Positions 38,801 through 46,274 of a DNA stretch of 64,000 bases are shown here, one piece after another. Positions within the stretch are counted from its first letter, which is position 1; every line of letters begins with the position of its first letter. The stretch is from NCBI RefSeq assembly GCF_012273895.1, contig NC_052106.1, positions 1,178,001-1,242,000 of the forward strand, written 5' to 3'. Source of the stretch: Zerene cesonia (lineage: Eukaryota > Arthropoda > Insecta > Lepidoptera > Pieridae). The notes beneath the pieces were generated by a model. It was not told where the DNA came from and did not search any database. It worked only from the letters and a program-made list of their open reading frames with translations. The position numbers and the translations under genes are program-made.

Positions 38801-41800
38801 CGCTCGCGTACGAGACTGCGGGCCACACGCGCGTGCAGAATGTGTTCTACTCGCGAAGGGAGTTCGCTAGGCCCGAGGCACAGTTGAAGCCGCACGATAA
38901 CTTTGATTCTGAGGTGAGATAGATTGGCTTCTTTTTTGTTCATGTAATAGTGGCCTGAACTGGTGGTGCATCCCCATCCTAAGCGATCACCACCGCCCAT
39001 GAACATTTGCGGAGTTAGGGCAGCTGCGATTGCGTTGGCAGTTTTTAAGATATAAAGGATAAGCAAAGGGTTGATGACGGGAAAACGGGAAGGGACTGGG
39101 AAGGGTGAGGAAAAATTAGGTGTTTACACAAGTTTTTTAACCGACGTTCCCAAAATCGAAGAAGGATAATACTCAATTCTATTGTGATTCTTTTTATGTT
39201 TGATAGGAAATAAATAATACCTCGCTTCCCGGAACGTCGGTGAACTTTCCTACAGCAGAATTATTTTCATTACTACAAAATTTAATGTGATGATTTGAAA
39301 TAGTTTCGGAATATTGATATGTACTTTTCGTAATATGACTTCAAACTGAAAATAAATAAAATGCAAAACAAGCTGATTCACAACTATGCCACTACTGTGT
39401 GAAGTTCTACCTGATTTATACTTGTTGATTTCTATTAATGATTATGGTAATTGCAAACCAAAGGGATGTTTATTGAAAGACAAGCTGTGTTATTGCGGTA
39501 TCGAGCTAGCCGCGAACAATGTAAGAACGAACTCATGTCTAATCATAGAACAGTACTCGGGAGTTTATGATCCCCTTGTATATGAATTCTCATTCCCGGT
39601 CCCTCATTTAACATTACATACATATTACATTAAATATTTTTATTAAAGAGTAATCGCTTTAGTATTTCTCTTCTATTATCCAGTATCCACCACTGGGCTG
39701 ATTTTCACAAAATTCTATATGGCGATAGCAGATATGTTTTCATGTACGACAGGGAAATAAAAAAGTCACGAAGATGGCATTAAATAGGTAATGGGAAAAT
39801 AAAACAGAGGTTTCTAATAGGTGGTGTGGTAATGAAGGTGTTTTGCTAAAGTACTGCTAAGCTGACGAGATATACGCATCCAAAGTCCAATTAATTATTT
39901 TTAATAAAAGCACAGATAACATAATGTTATGCTTGATAAAACTGTTCGTTATTCGCCTTTCAATTCGGCTCGCTATTCGCATGAATGTGTAAATGCACCA
40001 AGCGTTATGATATACTTAGCCAAGTAGCGTACCTTAACGCACCATAATTAAAAGAGTTAGAAGAGATTAAAATACATGTGGATGATTGGAAAATAAACGA
40101 ACGATAGATACAAAACTTTTTTTTGCAAATTTACATTGCAATGACGGAAATATCAATAAACTAATAAATTTTAAAACATTAAAATGAATACTTAAGAAGA
40201 CAAAGAATGTAAGAAATTATGACGAATAAGTTACAAAATATTGCATACAATTATTGAATGAGTTATAAATTATTATGTCACTAAGCAATTTGTAAATGAT
40301 AACAAGTTTCCTCTTATTAATCAATCTTAACAGTTTTCCCCCACGTGCAGTGTCGGGAAGTTTTTATTCATTAAAAACAAAAGCATTTTCCTCGTATATT
40401 ATATTATAATCATTTCACTTTGCTTATAGGAAAATAAGTTTGTGGTTGTTAATAGTAGAATAAGTAAAAACGAATGACTTATAGCGTTATAATAGAACTA
40501 TTTAGTTTTTAAACATGTCAAACAGAAAGCTAAAGAAAATAAACTCAATTCTCCTAAATAATTTATTTGAATAAAGTACATCTATTATAATAATACTCTA
40601 TTATAATTAAAATACGCAGTGTAGTACCAGTGAATCGACACCCGTATCAAATAAAAGTTATACATTGATGACACTGTGCCATTTGCTTCCGAGAAAGGGG
40701 CTTGAATGAGATGTTGTTCATATCATTCCGATGAATTTCCGGAACGAATGCGATAAACAAAGAAATTTAACATTGATATCTCGACTCTCGGACGCAAGAG
40801 TTAAAGCTGAACTTTGTTTGGCGAGCGTGTATGGTTGATGTAAGGCTAATTTTTTAAATTACTATGGACATTTTTCCGGGTACTATCTACAATGTTGTTA
40901 TATTGTTTGTAGGGCAGAATTTTCGGAATGTTGAAAGAAGGAATGACGAAACTTTTCGACTCCTGTATAGAAGGAAATGTTATAATGGTGCTATTTTAGG
41001 GAAAATTGCTTTGACGACCTTTAACGACATCGTGTTCTGTATATTCCTATTGCTTTTGAGAGAAGTAATAAGCGAAAGTTTTACTTGGAAATTTGTGAGA
41101 AAGACCGGTGGCCTGCAAGCTTGTTCTCACCCTTCTCCGTCCATAAATTTCTTCCCTCCGGCTATCCTTTCCTTATCCCTTAACAGCTGCCAACGTATTT
41201 GTAGAGGCTCTACGACTGCAAATATTCATAGGCTGTGGTAAACTCTTAACATCGCGCGAATCACCAGCTCTGGTTTACGCTGTAACATAAATTTTCTTAT
41301 ATATAAAATTGCCGTGTCACAATGCTAGTCACCAAATTCCTCGGGAACGGCTGGACCTATTCTTATGAAGTTGGGTATGTCTGAGAATCGGCCAACATCT
41401 ATTTTTCATACCCCTAAATGATAAGACTAAGGCAGAACAGCGTTTGCTGCTAGCTAGTAATATATATATATACGAGAAATAGGCAACCAAAAATAGCCTT
41501 TATACATATTAACCTTTAAGTGTGAATTATGTTCGCATTGCAGGTAGAACTTCTGGACTCTTTCTTCGGCGACGGCCGCGCTTACATCATGGGTCCAGAG
41601 AAAGACTGTTGGTATCTGTACACACTGCTGCCGCTAGAAGGTGAGCGAATAAATTCATATTGTTATTCTTTTTTATGTTTTAACAATATATTGCCTTATT
41701 AAGCTACTTGAAACTCACATTTCTATTAGCTTTTTATTTGCGTACCGATAAACCTTTAAAATTTCACCCGCAGGCATGGCATTGACTCACTTGAATACCC

Positions 41801-44483
41801 ATTTATTACTAATTAACATCATACATAAACACCCATACACACATTCTTTTCTTTATATTATTATATAAGGTTATGCACAAGTAATTATATAAAGTGATAC
41901 TTAGAACTATATTTACAGAATGTACTAATCAAATAAAATATAATTGTATTAATATATATAATTGTATTGTGTATTGTACAGTTGTTATATTAGTCTATGG
42001 CCAATATACGAAAGCGGTCCGCTCCGGCTTCGCCCGTGGAACATATATAGCCTATAGCCTTCCTCATTAAATTAGCTGTCTAACATTGAAAGAATTTTTC
42101 AAATCGGACTAGTAGTTCCTGAGATAAGTGTATTCAAACAAACAAAAAAAAAACACTTCAGCTTTATAATATTAGTATAGGTTATTGTTAATGGTGTATC
42201 CGGAATGGTGCCCCGTAGGCACGGTGGCGGCGCTGGAGCAGGAGCGCGAGGTGCGCGAGGTGCGCTCGGCGCGGCCGGCCGAGCCCGACCAGACCATCGA
42301 GCTGCTCATGTCCGACCTGGACCCCGACGTCATGGACATATTCACGCGCAAGCGCTCGCCCACCGCCGACCACGCCACCAGGGTGCGTNNNNNNNNNNNN
42401 NNNNNNNNNNNNNNNGATTGTCTTGTTTTCCTCATTAAATATGCCTACATAAAAGCACTTCCTAAAAAAAAAATCTTCCTTGCTTAACCTTAAAACCCCC
42501 TCCCACTGTTTGCGTGCACCTAATGGTCGATTTCCTTTTTAAAAATGGCCACATAAAAGTACTTGAGAAAATCTTCCTTGCCTAACCTTAAAACCTTCTC
42601 CCACTGTTTGCGTACACCTAATGGTCGATTTCCTTTTTACAAATGGCCACATAAAAGTACTTGAGAAAATCTTCCTTGCCTAACCTTAAAAACCCCTCCC
42701 ACTGTTAGCGTGCCCCTAATGGTCGTTTTCCTTTTTTAAAATGGCCACATAAAAGTACTTGAGAAAATCTTCCTTGCCTATCTTTAAACCTCCTCCCACA
42801 AAGTGTTGTAGTGGAAAGCTTTCTGACGTTATGTTAAGATTTAAAATATGTACTAAGATGACGTGATTTATGAATGGATATCGTTATTTAATCTCTAATT
42901 TTTGTTACAATTTCAACCTTTTCAAAAATGTATCATTCTATATTTTCCTAAACATTTTTTATGTTTCGAAAATGATCTAGCCTACACAAAAGTTGATAAT
43001 GTAGAATAGAAACAAGCGTAAAATGGTAATTTCCAATAAGAAGAGATCCCACTCCCATGATATAACCATGTTATTGGTATATAATAATTTTTTTAACCAT
43101 TATATCAGTGCAATATAGTGAAATAATTGATGTGAAATGTGTATTGCAGGCATCGGGCATAGACCAGATAATCCCGGGGATGGTGATCGACGACTACCTG
43201 TTCGATCCCTGCGGCTATTCCATGAATGGGGTGGCTGAAGATGTAAGTACTTCTGAAATAATTCCCTTCTACAGGGTAACCTAGGCAAGAAGATAACTTT
43301 ATCAATAATATACTATATTATAGAAAATGTTGACTTTGTCTGTTCCCTTTCTCATATTTCTTGTCTAAAGCAAATGCAATAATCCGCAGGGCAGCTACAT
43401 GACGATCCACATAACGCCGGAGCGCGCGTGCTCGTACGTGTCGTTCGAGACGAACGTGCCCGCGGCGCGCTACCCGCGCCTGCTGCGCGCCGTGCTCGCC
43501 GCCTTCCGCCCCAACAAGTTCGTGCTCACCGTCTTCCACACGCCGGTACGCACTCCCAGACACGTCCCCCCAGCTTGTCCCTCCACCAGCTGACCAGAAC
43601 CATGAAAAGTAGATGTCGACAGATTCTCAGACCTACCCGCATATGCTGCTCTTATCATTTAGGAGTATGAATAGATGTCGATTCTCAGACTTATATCCCT
43701 ATCGGGATATGCACACGGAATTTCATAATGATCGGTAACGGTCCGGAGGAGCATGGTAACGAACATTGTAATATGATTTTAGAATTATTCGCTGTACCGT
43801 CGAAATTATTTGAATTACTAGCAAATATGTCGATTACGGTATCCGAAATGAAAGGTTATGCAGTTATAATATAGAAAAACCAAAGTAAGTCCGATAGCGC
43901 GCACATACACAGAGCAGCAGGAATGTCCACGCGATTATTTAGTAACAAATAATAGTGAATCAAAAGAACGCGTTTGCGTCTCAGTTCAAGTGTATTTAAA
44001 CCACTCATGCCGATTAAAAAAGATCAATGATCTATAATAGTAATAGCCTTTATTTAAAAATCTCTCATACATATGTATAGTAAATATTGAACTTTATTAT
44101 AGACACTGGTTATGCTAGCTAAGTATGTTATATAATCGATAAATGTACTACTCCAGCATCTAAATATTATATTGTTTCTTATCAGTTCGCTGAAGAAGCT
44201 GATGTATCCTAGGTTCTTTTGAATCCTATTTTAACCACCAGTCGCACACAAGATATTAAGCTAACCATGTTATGTGCAGCAAGTTATGTACCCAATTTTA
44301 TTTGGTCAAATAAATGGATTAAAATAAACGTGTCCGTTCCCGCAGGACGCGGCCGCGACGGAGGCGCTGCGCGAGCTGAAGTCGTTCCGCGCGCTCAACG
44401 CGTACGAGCAGAAGGACGCGCAGTACTGCCGCTTCGCCGGCTACGAGCTGCACTACGCGCTCTACGCCAAGTTCCCGAGCTGA
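17815..44483 (+). CDS. AMD1: S-adenosylmethionine decarboxylase proenzyme (8 exons, 352 aa)
   Basis: Exons: 17815-17936, 19320-19406, 38712-38913, 41544-41640, 42219-42382, 43150-43242, 43390-43545, 44346-44483; all junctions are GT-AG and in frame. The start sits in GCCATGG. The enzyme decarboxylates AdoMet, supplying aminopropyl groups for spermidine and spermine. The proenzyme self-cleaves at Glu71-Ser72 (motif LSESSMFVS), turning Ser72 into the pyruvoyl cofactor. By alignment to human: Glu18, Glu21 and Glu25 (human 8, 11, 15), Lys84 and Cys86 (80, 82), Asp193, Thr195 and Glu197 of the putrescine site (174, 176, 178), Ser248 (229), His262 (243) and Glu266 (247). So catalytic and putrescine-activation residues are all present. 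Length is close to human (334) and Drosophila (about 347). Exons 1-2 are AT-rich, exons 3-8 strongly GC-rich. A 27-N gap begins six bases after exon 5. An in-frame open extension follows the stop codon. Confidence 0.97.
19949..19988. repeat. Perfect 17-bp palindrome with 6-base loop
   Basis: Arms 19949-19965 (gagcattcaattgcatt) and 19972-19988 are exact reverse complements separated by atgttg. It lies in AMD1 intron 2. The stem is too short for a typical miRNA precursor. Confidence 0.8.
20085..20241 (+). mobile_element. Family C fragment (AMD1 intron 2)
   Basis: It contains gttttcacgcagaaaccac, an accgatttaaaacattctttt core and the gtaccacgggcgaagccggg end before catagt. The 5' end is unclear. 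Confidence 0.6.
21128..21310 (-). mobile_element. Helitron-like fragment related to family C
   Basis: It begins actagacgcttgccccggct and contains tagcctatgtc and gatccgtacttcctgagatt, the reverse of the usual 3' end followed by the body. It is divergent from other copies here. Confidence 0.45.
21745..21936 (-). mobile_element. SINE-like family A copy with poly(A) end
   Basis: Reverse orientation: cctttcctcgcccccag, cagtcgttcatcc, ccatgggcggtggtgatcg, gcgaaccaccacctcagttg and a final A run. Confidence 0.75.
21937..22165. mobile_element. Retroelement-like fragment, family F
   Basis: It shares ccaggctgtgtct, aaaccgtga, attggatgggtga and acggaaccctta with the copy at 59136-59412, and has a gagtccgcatcgcacttgacc segment typical of an insect LINE 3' end. 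It directly abuts the poly(A) end of the family A copy. The superfamily is uncertain. Confidence 0.5.
22625..23624. other. Assembly gap, 1000 N
   Basis: Exactly 1000 N, so the true size is probably unknown. It lies in AMD1 intron 2. Confidence 0.99.
24690..24965 (+). mobile_element. SINE-like family A copy, long
   Basis: It carries the caccgcccatgaacatttgg core, the gaaaggactgagaagggtga segment, a cccccgctcaccgtac segment and a cccaattcgtgccgaaac end. Confidence 0.8.
26403..26596 (-). mobile_element. Helitron-like family B copy
   Basis: Read on the minus strand it starts near aatattataaatgcgaaag and ends with a GCGG/CCGC hairpin followed by CTAG then T, the classic Helitron 3' arrangement. 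It is non-autonomous, with no Rep/helicase coding. Confidence 0.8.
27083..27123. repeat. Perfect 19-bp palindrome with 3-base loop
   Basis: The arms 27083-27101 and 27105-27123 are exact reverse complements (left arm starts attggtaaattaaaatac). It lies in AMD1 intron 2, immediately before a GC-richer block. It could form a cruciform or be a recent foldback insertion. Confidence 0.85.
29482..30481. other. Assembly gap, 1000 N
   Basis: Exactly 1000 N, probably of unknown true size, inside AMD1 intron 2. Confidence 0.99.
30765..31085 (+). mobile_element. SINE-like family A copy, near full length
   Basis: It has the core agtaccgcccatgagcaatt, gtaaggaataaggtgagg, cgcccccactcaccgaaag, accttccccggtgcgagct and ggccccattcgtgccgaat, ending in gcgctcgtccgtcac. 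At about 320 bases it shows what the unit looks like. Confidence 0.8.
31950..32316. repeat. Rearranged duplication flanking the tRNA-like repeat
   Basis: A 22-base segment gaaagaatagaaaaaatttg(at) occurs at 31982-32003 and again at 32283-32304, and an inverted copy with 20 of 22 matches lies at 32087-32108. A 12-base gacttgatgttg occurs before the first (31950) and after the second (32305). The tRNA-like sequence therefore sits between inverted repeats, with a shuffled duplicate next to it. Confidence 0.7.
32001..32075 (-). repeat. tRNA-like repeat, copy 1 (intact cloverleaf)
   Basis: On the minus strand these 75 bases fold as a cloverleaf: acceptor GATCACG with CGTGATC, A-box TGGCCGAGAGG, anticodon stem TTGCT with GGCAA around loop ACGGTTA, T stem GCAGG with CCTGC, and B-box GGTTCGAATCC. 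The base before the anticodon is C, not the near-universal T, the acceptor region has two extra bases, and related copies occur at 45449 and 47258, so I call it a tRNA-derived repeat, not a functional tRNA. Confidence 0.7.
33610..33816 (+). mobile_element. Helitron-like element, another family
   Basis: It contains the gcacgaaccgatttccacgg core and ends gttcgcggggtttgCTAG before T, matching the Helitron CTAG-T end. It has the same overall design as families B and D with a different body. Confidence 0.5.
34129..34205 (+). mobile_element. Fragment with gacttcaaaaaaggaggt motif
   Basis: This short sequence (acttcaaaaaaggaggtgg followed by ttcttgtgtttgttacctc) is a widespread lepidopteran repeat end. 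Shorter related pieces occur near 5127-5160 and 60586-60616 (reversed), 50428-50470 and 52453-52530. Confidence 0.55.
35274..35475 (+). mobile_element. Helitron-like family B copy, complete
   Basis: It starts TCCTTCTAATATTATAAATG and ends with the hairpin gcgggtgaaaccgcgg followed by agcagCTAG and a flanking T. It is about 200 bases and non-autonomous. Confidence 0.85.
38941..39115 (+). mobile_element. SINE-like family A copy near the AMD1 exon 3 donor
   Basis: It contains gatcaccaccgcccatgaac, gggaagggactgggaaggg and tgaggaaaa. It begins about 28 bases after the AMD1 exon 3 splice donor. Confidence 0.75.
41103..41290 (-). mobile_element. SINE-like family A copy (AMD1 intron 3)
   Basis: Reverse orientation: ctcacccttctccgtcc, ttgtagaggctctacgactg, ttcataggctgtgg and aatcaccagctctgg. 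The A tail is lost. Confidence 0.65.
41296..41457 (+). mobile_element. Helitron-like family D copy (AMD1 intron 3)
   Basis: It starts after T-TC with ttatatataaaattgccgtg, has the tcgggaacggctggacc core and ggcagaacagcgtttgc, and ends CTAG before T. It ends about 90 bases before AMD1 exon 4. Confidence 0.75.
42005..42178 (-). mobile_element. Family C copy abutting AMD1 exon 5 acceptor
   Basis: Reverse orientation: gcggtccgctccggcttcg, catatatagcctatagcc, aaatcggactagtagttcc, then tttataatattagtatagg. Its outer end is about 40 bases from the exon 5 acceptor (AG at 42217-42218), so it supplies most of the upstream intron sequence there. Confidence 0.8.
42389..42415. other. Assembly gap, 27 N
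   Basis: A short N run immediately after the AMD1 exon 5 donor and at the edge of a tandem repeat, which is a likely cause of the assembly break. Confidence 0.99.
42431..42800. repeat. 98-bp minisatellite in AMD1 intron 5
   Basis: The landmark acataaaag recurs at about 42447, 42551, 42649 and 42747, giving units of about 104, 98 and 98 bases. Each unit includes aatcttccttgcctaacctt, ccactgtttgcgt and aatggtcgatttcc. About three and a half copies are assembled, with more possibly hidden in the N gap. Confidence 0.9.
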
Positions 44484-44750
44484 GAGCCGCCCCCCGCCCG
44501 CGCGCCGCCCCGCCCCGCGCCCCGCGCCCGCCGCGCCCGCCGCACCCGCCGCGCCGCGCCCCGCCGCGCCCTGCGCGCCATCCTCGCCGCCGCGCCCGAC
44601 GCGTACGGCGCCCCGCCCGCGCCGCCCGCGCCCCCCGCCGCCGGGGGCGCCGCGCCCCCCCACCCGCTGTGCGCGCTCGACGAGCCCACGCTGCTGCGCC
44701 GCATCGTGTGCGCCATCCTCGCCTGCAAGTGCCGCGCGAGCGGCGCCTGA
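44484..44750 (+). CDS. In-frame 88-codon extension after the AMD1 TGA (possible readthrough tail)
   Basis: After the AMD1 stop (TGA at 44481-44483) the same frame stays open for 88 codons to TGA at 44748-44750. I checked every codon: 30 A/T bases occur and none is at position three, as expected of GC3-biased coding DNA; if A/T bases fell evenly over codon positions the chance would be about (2/3) to the 30th, roughly 5 in a million. The predicted tail has an Arg/Pro/Ala-rich basic start, a short LRAILAAAPDAYG segment, a Pro/Ala/Gly linker and a Cys-containing amphipathic end (HPLCALDEPTLLRRIV, then ACKCRASGA). Composition and AT content change right after the second stop. No CAG acceptor lies inside to explain it by splicing. 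Human AMD1 is known to undergo readthrough into a stalling tail; this sequence is not obviously similar to it. The first stop context is TGA-G, not the leakier TGA-C. Confidence 0.5.
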   Translation, partial: EPPPARAPPRPAPRARRARRTRRAAPRRALRAILAAAPDAYGAPPAPPAPPAAGGAAPPHPLCALDEPTLLRRIVCAILACKCRASGA

Positions 44751-45254
44751 CCGCGCCCCCTCGCGTAGCCGCGTTAGATGACTTAGGGAACTGTAATCGC
44801 GATCGCATAGATCATACGTAGTTTTCGAGACTCGTTCGGCCCCGGACAGACTTTGTGACGACCCACGTGCGCTACGAACGTCGCCGGTCGAGCGCGCGGG
44901 CGGCGGGACGGCGTCGCGGGGCGTGCGCGCCTGCGACGCGACCGGTCGCACGGGAGTCGCGCGGTGGCCGCGACGCGACCGGTCGGGCGGGCGCCGCAAT
45001 CATTCCATAGTGAGGTGATATTGTGTTCGCAATGAATTGACGGACGAAAATTATCGACTAAATGTTTATAATTATTTTTGAATTTTTGAATTAGATGTTG
45101 AAATAGCATAGATTAGACGAATGAATTTATATGATAATAAGATGTAGCTGTGAAAATTGTTGAATAGCGTACGTAGATTTAGCTCATGTTTAGGCACAAA
45201 TATCGAATGTACAATGTTTATATATTGTAAATATAGAGACAAAGATTTAATAAA
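44751..45254 (+). other. AMD1 3' untranslated region
   Basis: GC-rich up to about 45000, then abruptly AT-rich. It contains two copies of a 16-base direct repeat (44933-44948 and 44970-44985), each enclosing the palindrome CGACCGGTCG, so the RNA can fold locally or pair copy with copy. The region ends near an AATAAA. Confidence 0.6.
45249..45254 (+). terminator. Candidate AMD1 polyadenylation signal
   Basis: AATAAA about 770 bases after the AMD1 stop codon; a second AATAAA lies at 45337-45342. Both precede the 3' end of the convergent amidase gene, leaving about 0.9 kb between the two transcripts. Confidence 0.55.
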
Positions 45255-45342
45255 TGTAAGTAGGTTAAGTCAATTTGTTGCGGAGTAAGTGACGCGTGGC
45301 GCCGCGCGTGGGCTGTTTATTATATCAGAGATTTTAAATAAA

Positions 45343-46225
45343 TGATTTCTTCTCATTTGCTCGTTTTCTTTTAAATATTATTGTTATTTTCATACCATTG
45401 AATGCTTTTATACTTAAGTGAGAAATAAAAAAAAATAAATAATAAAAAGATCACAATGCGGGATCCAAACCCGCGTCTTTTTGCCAAACCGTAGCAACGC
45501 CTAGTCTCACGGCCACCTGTTATCTCGCTTCAGTAATCAAAAATTTTAAAAAAGGTCTGGTGACATTGTGCTCTTGCACCATTAACATCCTTAACCGTGA
45601 GGTTAGATTCAAAAATATACTATGTTAATTTATTTGTATTGTAAAATGCAAATTTACCTCTTAAAATAAAAACACGTATTTTATATTTAACAGATACATA
45701 TGCATTTCGTTACTTTTTGAAAAAAGAAACAAATAATATAGTAAACATGTACAAACTTTTAAAATTAAGGACATTACGACACAAAATGAGAAATGAAACC
45801 ATAATTATTCGAAAATAGAATATTTATTGCACCTTACCACCACCTCAATATTATATTACAGTGTAAAATTTTAGTCTTTGAAATCACAGTATTCTCAACA
45901 TATCATATACCTTAGATATAGATTATAAGATACTCTGGCATACAAAATGTTTTCTGATAATTTGTTACAGAATAAACACTAACAACAAAATATAATACAT
46001 ACAAAAGCGCATTAAATTAAATAAATGCATATCTAGCACACTGTTACAGATAAAAACCTAAACTCAACAGTTATTAAATACATATGAGATATCTATAACA
46101 ATTTATTTCGAGAATTTTGTCTTAAATAATTTAATTTTCATTGATAATAAATCATTAAGATATATACAATTAATTATTGTCCAAATTGGTTCTAAATAAT
46201 TAACATTCGCATTGTTTTTCCCATT
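45343..46225. other. Spacer between convergent AMD1 and amidase gene 1
   Basis: AT-rich interval with the tRNA-like copy at 45449-45524 and otherwise no recognisable exon or element. Confidence 0.6.
45449..45524 (-). repeat. tRNA-like repeat, copy 2
   Basis: 76 bases, minus strand, matching copy 1 in the anticodon arm (TTGCT, ACGGTTT, GGCAA). The T stem is GCGGG with CCCGC where copy 1 has GCAGG with CCTGC, and acceptor position 7 is A-T instead of G-C: both are paired changes. There is one acceptor mismatch. The B-box is degraded (GGTTTGGATCC). It lies between AMD1 and the amidase gene. Confidence 0.65.
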
Positions 46226-46231
46226 TTTATT
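46226..46231 (-). terminator. Candidate polyadenylation signal of amidase gene 1
   Basis: TTTATT on the plus strand (AATAAA on the minus strand), 44 bases after the stop codon. Confidence 0.5.
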
Positions 46232-46274
46232 TAGCATATATGCTTAATTAATATTAATACAAAAACACGTAGAA

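Noticed and set aside
43608..43692. Short direct repeat (agatgtcga, attctcagac) in AMD1 intron 7
   Set aside because: Only about 20 bases, imperfect and without further structure.
44481..44483. AMD1 TGA read as selenocysteine
   Set aside because: Lepidoptera are reported to have lost selenoproteins, AMD1 is not a selenoprotein family, and no SECIS-like element was recognised.
8257..44750. Functional clustering of ASCC2 (ribosome rescue) with AMD1 (possible stalling tail)
   Set aside because: An attractive coincidence, but gene order in animals rarely reflects such links and nothing in the sequence connects them.
44219..44999. Several long overlapping open frames on both strands in the GC-rich AMD1 3' region
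   Set aside because: They are open because the sequence has few A/T bases to form stops. Only the frame continuing AMD1 shows the third-position pattern of coding DNA; the others encode Arg/Ala/Gly-rich low-complexity strings.
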